Shown here piece after piece: positions 48,815 through 58,725 of a stretch of 64,000 bases of DNA. The notes beneath the pieces are model-generated. The model did not search any database. It had not been told where the DNA came from and saw only the letters and a list, made by a program, of their open reading frames with translations. The DNA lies in contig JASANH010000601.1 in NCBI GenBank assembly GCA_030248295.1, positions 62,001-126,000 on the forward strand, in the 5' to 3' direction. The DNA is from Mesodorylaimus sp. YZB2_4. Lineage: Eukaryota; Nematoda; Enoplea; Dorylaimida; Dorylaimidae. Every line of letters begins with the position of its first letter. Within the stretch, counting starts at the first letter, position 1. Made by a program: the position numbers and the translations under genes.

Positions 48815-51800
48815 ATGCCAAAGAATAAAATGCTTCTTCTGGCCTTTATGATCTTGGTGCTGACCGATGTGAAAGCTCAAATTCGGATGGGCAGTAAGCT
48901 CAACCATGCTTCGAGTTCCAGTGCTTCATCGCATTTTTCTTTCAGCCGAATTTTTTCTGTGCGACAAGTACAATTTCGAAACAACTGTCGCCTCGGACGG
49001 TGGTTATTTTGAATACAAGGATACATGGAAATGTCGAGCCAACGAATCCATATTGGTACAACTAATGAACCCCAAGAATGAAGTCGCGGATGAAAAGAGT
49101 TGCAGGCCTAACACCGAAATCACTTTCTCTTTCCGAGTTAACTTGAACAGCCAAACGGAATTAGGAACGTACAGGCTCAGAAGACTTGATTTTTTACGCG
49201 ACTACAATCCCTTTTCATTTAATTTTACCATATGTGAGTGTTTCTTTGAATCCTGCGTTCAGTTTTGTTTGCGAGACAAATTGCTTGAGAGCGCTAAAAC
49301 TGACAGCACCGTTTTTAGGTTCCGACGATTGCGAACAGTGTTTTTTGGAAAAAAGCAGAAATATTAATACATGCGAGCGGCCCGGAACCTGCTACTGTGT
49401 AAGGAACGATACAACTAAGCCGGTAGTTGTCTGCCGGCCATTGCCCGACATTTGCCCCTTCCTTCAAGAACATTCGTTTTGCCCAACGTCAACCCTTAGG
49501 GGGTTTCATCAAAGCCTTTGCGAAGACTCTGTGCACAACGAAGAAAATGCTGAGGCGATGTACAGTGCAAAATATTGTGACAAAGACTGTGAGGAAAATT
49601 TTTTTGATTTCACCTTTTCAGCCCTTTTTGACAGAGCTTTTTCAGTCAAGAAATCGGTGCACTTCAAGTTGGGCAGCTCGTCTCTCCTGTTTGATCGGTA
49701 CCGAGGGTACTACCAGGGCAGAAACAGGGATTTGGAGATCGCCATCCCGCCCAACTCGAAGGTCGCCAGGGCCAGATTCAATTGCACCATCAACCGCGTC
49801 GGCGGCATCACCATCGGCACGCCATTCGGGGTATGCGACGACGAAAGCGGCATCGTCAAAATTCCAGACACAGTTTTCGACAACGGCTTTGACGACGTAA
49901 AAATTCAATGTAATTTGACGGCGAGCACTGGTCAGTGGGCTCTGCTGGAACAACGATTGCTCGTCTTCCGTGAGGAAATCTGTTGTTTTAGCTCCATTAT
50001 TCAAGAAGCTTCCTCTCTTTAGCGGCTGGTGCCTCTGACTTCGTGATGATCGTTTTTTATCAAAGCAACACAACCATTGCTTTAAAAATGCTGAAGCCCC
50101 TTCCAACCTTTTTCCGAGTTCTGGCAGTCGAAATCCACCAGCTGTCGGACAATGGCCTGATCGTGGTGAGGGACATCAACTTTGGCTTTCTTGATTAATT
50201 AGGGTATATTTCTTCTATTGAATGGACTTTTCGCCAGACTCGCCTTTGCTTCTACCAAGATTCAAGGCAGTATTCGACTGGTTTGGGGCTGTGGAGGTTG
50301 ACCTTTCTGGAATCGACCAAAAGACACCACTTTTCCATTTGTGTTCAGCGTTATATTAGTCAGCATGAGCACGTTCTACAGGCTGGACGGCCGTACATTG
50401 GAGGAGGTGCCGCAGGGAGCGGATAGACTTAATAATAGTTGTAGGCAGGCCGTCTAGTGCCTGAGACATCAACCCGACGGGTTTCAGCCTCGCCTAGAGG
50501 AGCGTATCGACCGGCCGACGAAGGCAAGCCAATACACTGCTCCTTGTATGAGGCGCCGAGTCAAGGCAACCAAATACTTAACCTTCCCCAGAGGCCAAAC
50601 ACGCCTATTAGACATGTGGTCGGTCGGCCTACGTTTTTGAACTGCTATCTGATGTCCGTTTATTGTTTCGAGCTCATATACCCTAGTGTGGCAGGCACAT
50701 ATTTAAGGAGGCCGGGTGCACAACTTAGCTATGACATCACTGCCGTGATTGAATTGAAGGCCCTGGCAGCTCGAGTATCCAGTGCCCTAGTCGATTAGTT
50801 TGATTCGACATATCAGTCCCATTGTGACGGTACGAGATATCGTGCGCCAGCAGATGATATCGAGCATTTTCTTTTAGTCAAAACGAGGCTCGTGGGACTT
50901 TTAGGGTCGTCTTCATCTGTTCAGCCGTTTTTTATACGGCATCTTTCTTTTCGTCACTTGGCACGTGAACATAATGATGACGGGAGAGAATCTCATCTTT
51001 AGTCCAGCGAAATGCGCTTTTAAGACTTGTAAATGCCTTGGTGAAACTGGTCATGGGCGGGTCATGTTATTTGAAACATGCAGCTCGAAAAGGGAATGGT
51101 CGATGAGATATGAGCAGGACTTTTCTGGGTTCACGGTCTGTATTTGAAGAAGCTCAAAAAGCTAACTTGAAAATGTGGTCAGATTAGATAATGCTGGGTT
51201 AATTCAGGAATTTCTGGTGATATTTCTGGATGCAACGACAAAAGATACGAGCGTGGTGTGTTTTCTATGAACGAGTGTAATCATTCCTGGCTGTGGGGAG
51301 ATCAGTCTTCTTCTGGGTCCCTTGCTGGGACCCGTCAGCCACTTAGGCTGATGTTCCAGCGGTAGGTATAGTCGAGAGGCATGCCCTCCAGCAGTCGGAG
51401 TTTTTTGTATCAGAGACTTTGATTTCTCACATGTCGAGGCGCCTCAGTGCGCCGGTTACACGAGTCACTGAACTGCTCAGAAATATATTTACCGTTAGGT
51501 CGAGTAAGAGTTATGTGCTCCTTCAAAATGTCCTATGTGGCTCTGTTGTGTGTGCTCTTAAAGTGTGTGAGCTTGACTGCTGATACCTATGGCCATCTTT
51601 TCTCGCCACTGTGGGCCGATTGGCTGGTCTGTACAGTTTAGTCATGGAAAAGACTTTTTCCTTTTTTACAGGTTTTCAACGAAACCAACAATTGGATGTA
51701 CGAATTTGACGGAAACATCACAGACATCTACGCCCTCGTTTACATCTATGCATATGCGGCCTCCAGGAACGGCTTGGCCGTCTATCCATACATCGTGGAC

Positions 51801-52290
51801 AAAATTACTGCGATCAGTGAGTTTGGCAGCTCGGAGCCATCCCATCTCGAAGTCAGCCAGTCTCCTCTTCAGGCGACATTCCCAAAGTAGGACCCGCCTT
51901 TCGTCATCGATTGACTCCCTGGGGTAAGTTCGTTCAGGAATGTGTTTAATTCAGCTGATTGAGTCTTTTTAAGCCCAGTCCCTCTGGCTTGCCTGTTTGA
52001 TCGCCGTCGTCTTTACGATCGTCAGCCACGTTGGTTTTTGGCGTGACTGCAGCAAAATTTTGGGGAACAGAGGGGGACTGCTGAGGCGGTGCAAGTGGTC
52101 CTCTTCCATTGAAACGCGACTTACTTCAACCAATGCCATTCTAACGAAGAAAAAGAGAAATTTTTTATCGCCTATGAGCGAATTCTGGTGGAAATCCCAA
52201 AGTGACAAAAGAGAGGAACATAATCAGGGCCACTGCGGCGGTGGTGTTGGGCTGTCCACATACTCGTATGCACACCCTAAAATGAGTTGA
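48815..52290 (+). CDS. Short paralogue of the receptor-like protein, lacking the cytoplasmic domain
   Basis: I do not recognise a named family. Eight exons (48815-48893, 48946-49233, 49319-49588, 49646-49969, 50023-50165, 51672-51816, 51873-51923, 51974-52290) join in phase to 1617 bases, 538 aa. It matches the ectodomain of the gene at 44236-47825 exon by exon. Exons 1, 4 and 5 have identical lengths (79, 324 and 143 bases), and shared motifs include DDCEQC, KKSVHF, RGYYQG, FDDVKIQCN and VYPYI. A signal peptide (MLLLAFMILVLTDVKA) and a membrane helix (LACLIAVVFTIVSHVGFW) are present. After the helix only about 85 residues remain, basic then Gly/His-rich, with no phosphatase-like part. It could act as a decoy or co-receptor; that is inference. 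The 1.5 kb intron 50166-51671 contains repeat remnants. Sequence similarity of the ectodomains is moderate, so the duplication is not recent. Confidence 0.78.
51339..51413 (-). repeat. Family B repeat fragment in an intron
   Basis: The reverse-strand blocks TTAGGCTGATGTTCCAGCGGTA, TATAGTCGAGAGGC and CAGTCGGAGTTTTT match the middle of the family B consensus. A fainter match at 50459-50525 (CATCAACCCGACGGGTTTCAG) may be another decayed copy in the same intron. Confidence 0.5.
51531..51600 (+). repeat. SINE family A tail remnant
   Basis: Bases reading CTGTTGTGTGTGCTCTTAAAG, then AGCTTGACTGCTGATACCTATGGC, resemble the end of the family A body (TGCTGTGTGTGCTGG, GGTTTGACTGCTGGCCGGCTATAGGC). The frame that looks like a signal peptide here is therefore probably repeat-derived. 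Confidence 0.4.
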
Positions 52291-52544
52291 ATTTTTCAGT
52301 GAAAATTTCAAATGCACCTCTTTTGCGCTTATTTGGTATTGCTATTAGAATGCAGGCAACGAGATAAAATCTTTTCTAATATGGCTCCTTTCTTTTTCGT
52401 CTTCTTTCTGGTTTCTTCTTTTATATCTTTGCCGGCAGTGGGTTCTGGGGTTTCTGCAGACTGCAGGCAAGCAGTTTTAAGTCAGGGTAGGTATGCGGGT
52501 AGGATTCGGTCACGTGCGCTAATCCGGCTTCGATGACCCTAACA

Positions 52545-52700
52545 GCCATTTGGAGTCATCTCATCTCAAAGTCAGTCAGTCTCCTTTCCAGGCGATGTTC
52601 CAGAAGGACCCGCCTTTCGTCATCGAATAACTCCCTGGGGTAAGTCCATTCAACAATGTCTTTCAGAGAGCTGATTAGGTCTTTTTCAGCAATATGACAT
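52545..52700 (+). repeat. Duplicate of exon 7 and flanking intron of the short receptor-like gene
   Basis: Bases 52545-52700 repeat 51829-51975. The copy keeps the acceptor (TTTCCAG), an exon of 48-51 bases encoding an equivalent of the PAFRHRLTPW stretch (here with Ile) and the donor (GTAAGTCC). The acceptor of exon 8 (CTTTTTCAG) is also kept, but exon 8 itself is not. The exon copy has no stop. It may be spliced as an alternative end or be a relic of a third, mostly deleted paralogue. Confidence 0.7.
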
Positions 52701-53510
52701 TATGAAATGGCCACTTTGAAACCTACAACCTCTTCTTGATTAAGCGCATCGTTCAAGTCCTCATCGGCGTGAAAACTCTTAAAGGTGTTCAGTTTTTCTG
52801 CTGTGCACAAATACTGCTGCTCACCCAGAAGTGCTTTACGGGCCAAGCACGAACGCACGCGACGATCGACCACCAAACAGGACACAGGTACCGAGTCGAT
52901 GCCATCACATAACAGGATCATCAGTCAAGTCACAACAGCCTTCTTTTTCATCCGACCTGTCTCCGCATCGACTAGCGGCAGTGCGCGCGACTCCTTCGGC
53001 AACGACGGCCTTTCCGTTCTGGCGTCCTCACGTTCGGGCTGGACATTCCGGACATGGAGCAAGGGAAGAACGACGACGATCAATACTGCCACGACCACTG
53101 CCACGACGAGGACCAACGCGGAAACCAACTTTGCCATTTTGCGTCGTCGTGCCATTGACGCTGCGTCACGTCCACTCGCGTCCACCCGCCTTTCTTTCTC
53201 GATCCGTCCCGCCGACCGTGCCCTTCGGCTTTCATCAGCTCGTAGTCGGGGGCTTTCGACTTGCCCCTTTTGGCCACCAGTTTCACGTACGCCATGACCA
53301 TGGCCGAACTTCCGGTCTTGACTGGCTTGGTATCGATGGTGGACACTCGACTGGTCCCAGCTCGGCTGGCCATTTCTCGCTGCGTGTTTGTGGCCGGTCT
53401 CGACGGACTGGCCGTTCTTTTCGAGGCGTCTATATTGTGAAAGGGGCCGCCGGCGATGATGACATCACGACGCACTCGTTCTGACTTGATCGACAGACCA
53501 ACACCAGCGC
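52700..53510 (-). pseudogene. Single-pass membrane protein gene with frame change and in-frame TGA
   Basis: An acceptor (CTTCTAG) ends just above 53510 and opens a minus-strand frame rich in Arg, Lys, Ser and Thr (AGVGLSIKSERVRRDV, APDYELMKAEGHGRR). That frame closes near 53083, but the next frame carries a strong membrane helix (MAKLVSALVLVVAVVVAVLI) from about 53155, so the reading frame must change between about 53230 and 53160. No intron of normal size fits. The second frame meets TGA at 52925-52927 and then runs on for 74 sense codons with five Cys (DSVPVSCLVVDRRVRSCLAR) to a stop at 52700. It could be a decaying gene, an assembly indel, or a real gene with recoding. No first exon or protein family was found. 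Confidence 0.45.
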
Positions 53511-54318
53511 CTAGAAGTGGTATGGGGAGACAGATGAGTTGAAAGGTTCAAACATTCAGGCAATATGTGAAGTATTGCGAATGTTGTAAAGTAGCATTTT
53601 CAAAAGCGCATTGTAACAGAACGGGGGGAGGGGGGGGGGGTAAGTCGCAGTTATGGCGGAGAGTATTTCATTGAAGCTGGGCAGGCAACAAACTATGCTT
53701 TGATCTAAACTTGCAACAGTTTTGGACAACCTTTAAAAATAGTCCATTTTTCTCGACAAAGCTCAACCAGCGGGGCCAGTAAACTGTCGCAAATCATGAT
53801 AAATAAAATCTGCTAGGGGTGACATCAGGCACCACAAAATGGGATTGTTGTGTGTGTACACGTTCAGCCAGTTCTCCACACCACATCAGCACCTTCGTAT
53901 TTAGGACGCAAAGACAGTATTGTATACATGTCTTCCACAGTTACGCTGTCTGTGTTCCTGTACCCACCAAAAATTGAGTTTAGAACGATGACGTGATAGG
54001 ATGGCTCTCCATCTCAATGATTTGCAGTCAGAGTGTTTCTTATAGCTGCAATGCCCTTGCGGACGCGCGTGGAGCCCTTGTAGCCGCAATTTGTCAAGTT
54101 TTATCAACCCATTCATGCAAAAATCGATGCGCATGTTGGCAATTCAAGCTGCTTTGTGGCGATCACGCACACGAACTGTGATATCAGTCTGATAGTCGCT
54201 TTGACAGTAGCTCCTAGTTGCGCTGCGCTCCAGGGATCACGATTTCATAAGCTTCAGCTTACGACGGACAGCAGACTAGACAAAGTACACTGCCCTCATC
54301 GTCAGTTACCAAGACTTG
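53511..54318. other. Region without supported gene
   Basis: This could hold the missing first exon of the membrane-protein gene at 52700-53510. It contains a G tract at 53623-53640 interrupted by one A. I see no clear signal peptide or splice donor. Confidence 0.4.
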
Positions 54319-54466
54319 CAGGCGTAGGAGAGAATGGGTTATAAATTCCGACTGGACCAAGGCAAGTCTCGCGACTTCATACCTGCTGCTGAACCATCAA
54401 CCCGAGGGCCTGACGTCTGTCAGCCTTTCCCCCACTCGCCATGGCCCACATACATGAGGGTTATAA
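54319..54466 (+). repeat. Dispersed repeat family B
   Basis: A plus-strand copy contains GCAGGCGTAGGAGAGA, ATTCCGACTGGAC, GGCAAGTCTCGCGAC, CATCAACCCGAGGGCCTGAC and CCCACTCGCCATGGCC, in consensus order. It is followed by GAGGGTTATAATT, like the end of the copies at 22567 and 60555. Confidence 0.7.
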
Positions 54467-54829
54467 TTCTATGGCAAGACTGTGAGATCCAACACCGAAG
54501 TGGCCAATACTATCATGCCACAAACTTCAGCTTGATGATTGAATTTTCTACAGAGACACAGAGTTCTAACTGACCGGGTCTATTTCCACATGTGGGAGAG
54601 GGCGTCTTATCGTTAATTCAGCCTCTTTTTGTGAGTAGTTGACCGCGGATATAAAGTGACTAAGCACATGACTTATAGACACTTATCACAAATGAGCCGA
54701 ACTACAGCAGACAAAGTCGCAGGAGTGCGCGATCGACGTAGGTACACCAGTTTATTGCCTCATTTTGTAGACCAGTAGTTAGGTTAATGAAAGAGCACTT
54801 GCTCTTGGTTCACTGGACCATTATCAGCT

Positions 54830-55232
54830 GGACGTCAGTTCGGCATTCGTCTCTCCGTATTGCTTGGGAGCGAGTGGCTGGACTCGTCCCGGGTTCGATC
54901 CCTGGTGATAAGGTCGGTTTGCGACCCTCGCTGGCCTTGCACGCCAGGCCGTGGGTGACTCACCCGGTACCGCCGAGGTGCTCCGAGTGGAGAGACGGAA
55001 GCCAAACGAGTAGACAGTCTCGGCTGTCCAACACCAACAGGGTTCAAAGCCCGCTCGCCATTGTCTGTGGAAGTCGGTGTCAAGTCCAGGATGCCCTCGC
55101 GTGGAGGTGCTCCTAGTGGAGACACACAGAGGGAAGCTGCTGTGTGTGCTGGTCCCCGCACAGCCCTTGCTTATAAGGTTTGACTGCTGGCCGGCTATAG
55201 GCAAAAGGGCTTCGACCCATGACAATTTTTAC
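54830..55232 (+). mobile_element. SINE family A, 5' truncated copy
   Basis: The copy starts at GTCAGTTCGGCATTCGTC, just inside the normal head, so the A box is lost. It keeps a perfect B box (GGGTTCGATCCC), GGTGCTCCGAGTGGAGAGACGG, TCCAGGATGCCCTCGCGTGG, the CTGCTGTGTGTGCTGG tail block and GACAATTTTTA. The body is close to the copy at 23531, so it is relatively young. Confidence 0.85.
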
Positions 55233-55354
55233 TTTGTTACCGCATATATTATTTTAAAAGTTTGACTTTGAATTTTTTAATTTAAAGGTTAAAAATCTTT
55301 TTAAGTATGAAAAGGCGCTCATAGGATGTTTGGCGGACAGTCTCGCCGATAAGT

Positions 55355-55430
55355 TGCAGACAGGTGGCTAAGTTGGTTGGTAAGCATGTTTGCTTCAGTC
55401 GTGTGTGCTCTGGGCCAACGTGCGTCTTGA
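55355..55430 (+). repeat. tRNA-like sequence, possible SINE head
   Basis: GTGGCTAAGTTGGTTGGTAAGC is an excellent Pol III A box with D-arm context. No proper B box follows at the right distance, so this is not a functional tRNA gene as it stands. Confidence 0.35.
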
Positions 55431-55504
55431 TGTGGGACGATATGTACAATAGAAGCAGATTTCAGAACCTGATCGCATTAGACGGGTCATAAGAATTCGG
55501 ACGT

Positions 55505-55690
55505 TTTTTAATCTGGGTGCGTTATATTAAACCTAATTTTGCGGGAATGATCCGAATAAAAAGGATGCAAAGGAGAAACGTGATGGCGCTGATATCGAGG
55601 AAGATGGAGTGCCGAATCCAGCTGCCAAACCGACCCGAGATTTGGGCGATCCGATATTCGATCCTCCCAAGACAGACTCGCATTAAGCCG
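55505..55690 (+). other. Possible C-terminal exon of an unknown acidic protein
   Basis: One plus-strand frame reads from FCGNDPNKKDAKEKRDGADI through EEDGVPNPAAKPTRDLGD to PPKTDSH and a TAA at about 55684. The charged, proline-containing composition looks coding and the other frames do not. No clear acceptor precedes it. It lies 235 bases before the TMEM199-like gene and might belong to a gene just upstream, or even be chance. Confidence 0.3.
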
Positions 55691-55924
55691 ACGACGACGC
55701 CGATGAAGAAAACGAAACGGGAAATACGAATAACTAAAATTTTATGTTAATGGCTCTCGATTTGATTTGAGGTTTGAGTTTTGTTTTTTGATGATGAAAT
55801 AAAATTGTGATGGATTCATGTTGGTTTTTTGTGGATTGGCTTGTTTACTATCGTATTTGAACTGACCTTGAGTTTGGAGAAGGGATTGGGAAGATTGCCT
55901 TGCATTTTAGGGTCAAGATTCGAA

Positions 55925-56412
55925 ATGGAAGTCGCCTTGGACATTGGCTCTGAGGTCTTGACTTTATTGAAAGAAATTGTGTCTAAGTTGGGATCGAAGG
56001 TGAATGAGGGCGATGAGAAGAGCGTCAAGAAGATCGTGGTGAGCGGCCGATGTACAGTCGACGATCTGGTATTGATTCGAAGGATCATGAACCAGGGGCA
56101 AGTGCATTAATTTCGATTGCACGAATTGTTGAACGATCGAAAGTGCAGTTACCTTCGTTGCCGAAAATGGAACGGAATCCGGAGTTGCAGGCGAGGTGCC
56201 AACGTCTTCGGGCACAGCAGGCAGATCGGAAGTATCGAGATATGACCGGTAATGTGGATGTGAACATCGCCAAGGACACGACTATCGGCCAAATCGGACG
56301 TGAAATGCGAGCAGTGAATCGTCATCTCATCACTTTATTCAATATGCTTTTCACGGTTGTGGGCTCGTTCGTCTTCGCATACATGGCCACCCAATACGTA
56401 TATCCAACTTGA
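55925..56412 (+). pseudogene. TMEM199/VMA12-like V-ATPase assembly factor, frameshifted and truncated
   Basis: VMA12/TMEM199 is an ER membrane protein needed to assemble the V0 sector of the V-ATPase. The second half matches well: MERNPELQARCQRLRAQQAD, KYRDMTGNV, IGREMRAVNRHLITLFNMLF and the first membrane helix. The first half (from the ATG at 55925; DDLVLIRRIM) is in another frame. The two frames meet near CAGGGGCAAGTGC at about 56092-56102, where one extra G would join them, so a one-base deletion or base-call error in the G run is likely. The frame stops at TQYVYPT after helix one; the second helix of the family is absent, unless GTATAT at 56397 is a donor to an unseen exon. An acceptor-like TTTTAG lies at 55905-55910, 14 bases before the ATG. 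Confidence 0.65.
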
Positions 56413-56452
56413 CCAGGGGCCTTCGCCAGTCGTCTGGTCTCTCGCGCTTGGC

Positions 56453-56660
56453 TCCTGATCACTCGAACTGGCCACGAAGCGTCGCCTGCCAGTCTACAGC
56501 ACGGCACCAGATACGTTGCAGGTGCGTAAGTGGACGTCGGCGTCGGACGCGTGGAGCTTCGGGATCCTCATGCACGAGGTGAGTCACTCACTTTGTCTTC
56601 TGTGCTGAGAATGAACTTGTTCCTTTCAGGTGTACAGCGGGCAAGAATCCGTAGAATCCG
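56453..56660 (+). pseudogene. Tyrosine-kinase domain fragment (subdomains VIII-IX)
   Basis: From about 56470 one frame reads ATKRRLPVYSTAPDTLQ and then KWTSASDAWSFGILMHE, close to the tyrosine-kinase pattern K-L-P-V-R-W-x-A-P-E ... F-T-x-x-S-D-V-W-S-F-G-I-L-M-W-E. A donor (GAG|GTGAGT at about 56579) and an acceptor (CCTTTCAG at about 56630) follow in phase, continuing VYSGQESVES. The rest of the kinase is missing on both sides, a stop lies upstream in frame, and the W of the P-V-R-W motif and the APE Glu are changed. I infer a relic of a kinase gene. Confidence 0.5.
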
Positions 56661-56756
56661 CACCTTTTCAGCTCGTTCTCATGCACTGTACACTGCAGCA
56701 GCAGTACACTCTCCGGCGATCATGTGGAAAAAGGCTGGTCTCTGCTCTTCGGGAGA

Positions 56757-56818
56757 CCATGGTTATACTATCGACTTTACACGCTCGCATCGTTGTAAGC
56801 CCGATAGTATAGCCATGG
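56757..56818. repeat. Inverted repeat, 17-base arms
   Basis: CCATGGTTATACTATCG (56757-56773) and CGATAGTATAGCCATGG (56802-56818) are reverse complements with one mismatch, separated by 28 bases. The hairpin would be stable in single-stranded form. It stands alone with no obvious gene link. Confidence 0.75.
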
Positions 56819-57620
56819 TAGATACTGAGGCTCCTATTGATGCTCACAGACCAAGATGGCAAGGCCTACTGCACATGGTAGGCTGTGGCTAATCGTAGCT
56901 CTGATAGCGGTTCACTGGTTGGGGCGCATACTCGAAATCCAATTCACTGGATTCAGTGAACATCACTTACATCACAAAACAAGTCAGATAAATCCGTGAC
57001 CACAAAACTATGCGGCGGGACTTACTTTGTTTTGCCAATCCCACTTTCTCTTTTGCCCTTACCGATCATCTCTTTCACGTTTTCAAAGTCGAGTGTACCT
57101 GGTAGGCCCGTAAAACACATTTTGCGTGATCAATACTAAACTACTCGCTTGTCAGTGCGAAAAGGCTGAGGTCAGAGCAAGAACCGTCTGGTGCAGTAAC
57201 CCAAATAGAACATGAGCACGTGTATCCGCTTACTGGTCAGTGTACGCAAATCAGGATTCGTAAATTCACCAGCATCCAGTCAAAATTGTGCGATTTCCAT
57301 TCTCCAAAGAAACAGTACGTCTGTTGTCTGTCTGTTTGTCTGTTTACTCGGTAGCCAAGCACACTAAAAGCGCACTAAAACGGCACCGTAACGGAACGGG
57401 CAAAGGATGTAGGCAGGAAATCAATATTTTCACTCATATTTCCGGAATGAAAAGTACCCAAAGTATCAAAAATAAGAAAGCACGATTAAAACATTCCACA
57501 ATCCATGGGGATACTTGTGACCACTTGTAGATGCGATGACGGGCGCGGACGAACGTGTGACGAGCTCGACGCTCCCATTCCCAAAGGAAAGCGTAGACCA
57601 CGTAGACCCATCTACAAACC
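56819..57620. other. Region without supported gene
   Basis: I see no repeat copy and no exon. It may contain the 3' end of the zinc-finger gene on the minus strand. Confidence 0.4.
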
Positions 57621-58295
57621 CTACTTGGTCAACCAGCTGATCCGACCACGGCAGACACGCTCGATGGCTGCACGACGACCAGCCATACTGGACTCGATGA
57701 TGGATAGCTTTGGGGGGGGGGGGGGAGGAAATGGAGAAGACACGACTTGTTCCAAATTCATGGATGTCCCCTGATGCAGTCTACTCAGAGATGAGCGATG
57801 AGTGCAGGACGTGTTGCAACCATCTAATAAGCAGACGAATGGCTTCGGTATCGTGTGCAATTGACGATGTTCTTTGAGATTTCTCGTGTTGGAAAAATAT
57901 CGATTGCAACCAGTGACAGGGCACGGGAATGATTTCTCGCCAGTGTGAGTCCGCAGATGTTCTAATAATTTTGATTTTTTACCAAACTTTTTTCCACCAC
58001 GCCAGCATTTCTTCCAAAAACAGGCATAAGTGGCCTTTGTCATTCCGTCCAATAAATGAGTGACCAGATCAGTCGTAGTTTGGAATCTCGCTTCACACGG
58101 GACCACTGATATGTTCCACATGCATATTTCTGGGAATGCTGCAGGATCAATGCACTGATTGGCCGAATCGTCAGTATTGCCTGGGCTGATATCTGGCGAT
58201 GTCTGCTGCTCGAAGGCGACAATTGGCAGGCCTGATTCACACTCAAATAGTTGCATATTAATCAGCACTATCCGTCCGACTGTGCTCGGGTCCAT
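57621..58295 (-). CDS. ZIC/GLI-type C2H2 zinc-finger protein, partial or decaying
   Basis: ZIC and GLI proteins are nuclear transcription factors with tandem C2H2 fingers. This frame shows a first finger of the split type (CEARFQTTTDLVTHLL), then CFWKKCWRGGKKFGKKSKLL, EHLRTHTGEKSFPCPVTGC, NRYFSNTRNLKEHRQLHT and a last unit CLLDGCNTSCTHRSSLSRLH. Spacing and the CFW-x-x-C / GEK-x-FPCP-x-x-GC signatures fit ZIC best. One of the five fingers seems missing, and the final finger lacks its second zinc His. The 3' part has a Pro run encoded by the C/G tract at 57712-57725. Upstream on the minus strand an acceptor at 58498 opens MSFEPLSSACHVAF, and another frame has LPVEIKQEQPDDRSW, with a SUMO-like IKQE, ending at TGA 58341-58343 in the finger frame. 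The exon structure is unresolved; it may be a pseudogene. Confidence 0.5.
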   Translation of the reverse strand: MDPSTVGRIVLINMQLFECESGLPIVAFEQQTSPDISPGNTDDSANQCIDPAAFPEICMWNISVVPCEARFQTTTDLVTHLLDGMTKATYACFWKKCWRGGKKFGKKSKLLEHLRTHTGEKSFPCPVTGCNRYFSNTRNLKEHRQLHTIPKPFVCLLDGCNTSCTHRSSLSRLHQGTSMNLEQVVSSPFPPPPPPKLSIIESSMAGRRAAIERVCRGRISWLTK

Positions 58296-58725
58296 CGCCA
58301 GCGACCAAACTGAAGTACTGTAATTGTGGGCAAGTGGAGGTCATTGCCATGATCGATCATCTGGTTGTTCTTGTTTGATCTCCACTGGCAGAGCATCGTC
58401 GCAGGTCGAGTTCGACTGCAGTGGACTGGTTGTATTAATTGAGCGATCAGGGACTCGAACGCAACATGGCAAGCAGAAGACAGTGGTTCAAACGACATCT
58501 GAAACAAAGGTTGAAACGTTTTGAGGTTTAGTGTTTCGTGAGGATTAGGAAGAAAATCAGGATGGTGGTGGGACAAAGATGCGTAAGAGGCTTGGTGATA
58601 AGGGTGGGAGGAAAACAGTGGATGGGCCTGGAATAGACTCAGGACACCATGTCATAGTTCATCCATAGCCAAGTACTATATACAACGCACTCGAGGACTA
58701 AGGAGCACATTAATTGACAATCATT

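Noticed and set aside
51447-51641. Signal-peptide-like frame within an intron of the short receptor-like gene
   Set aside because: The hydrophobic part coincides with a SINE family A tail remnant and lacks an in-phase continuation.
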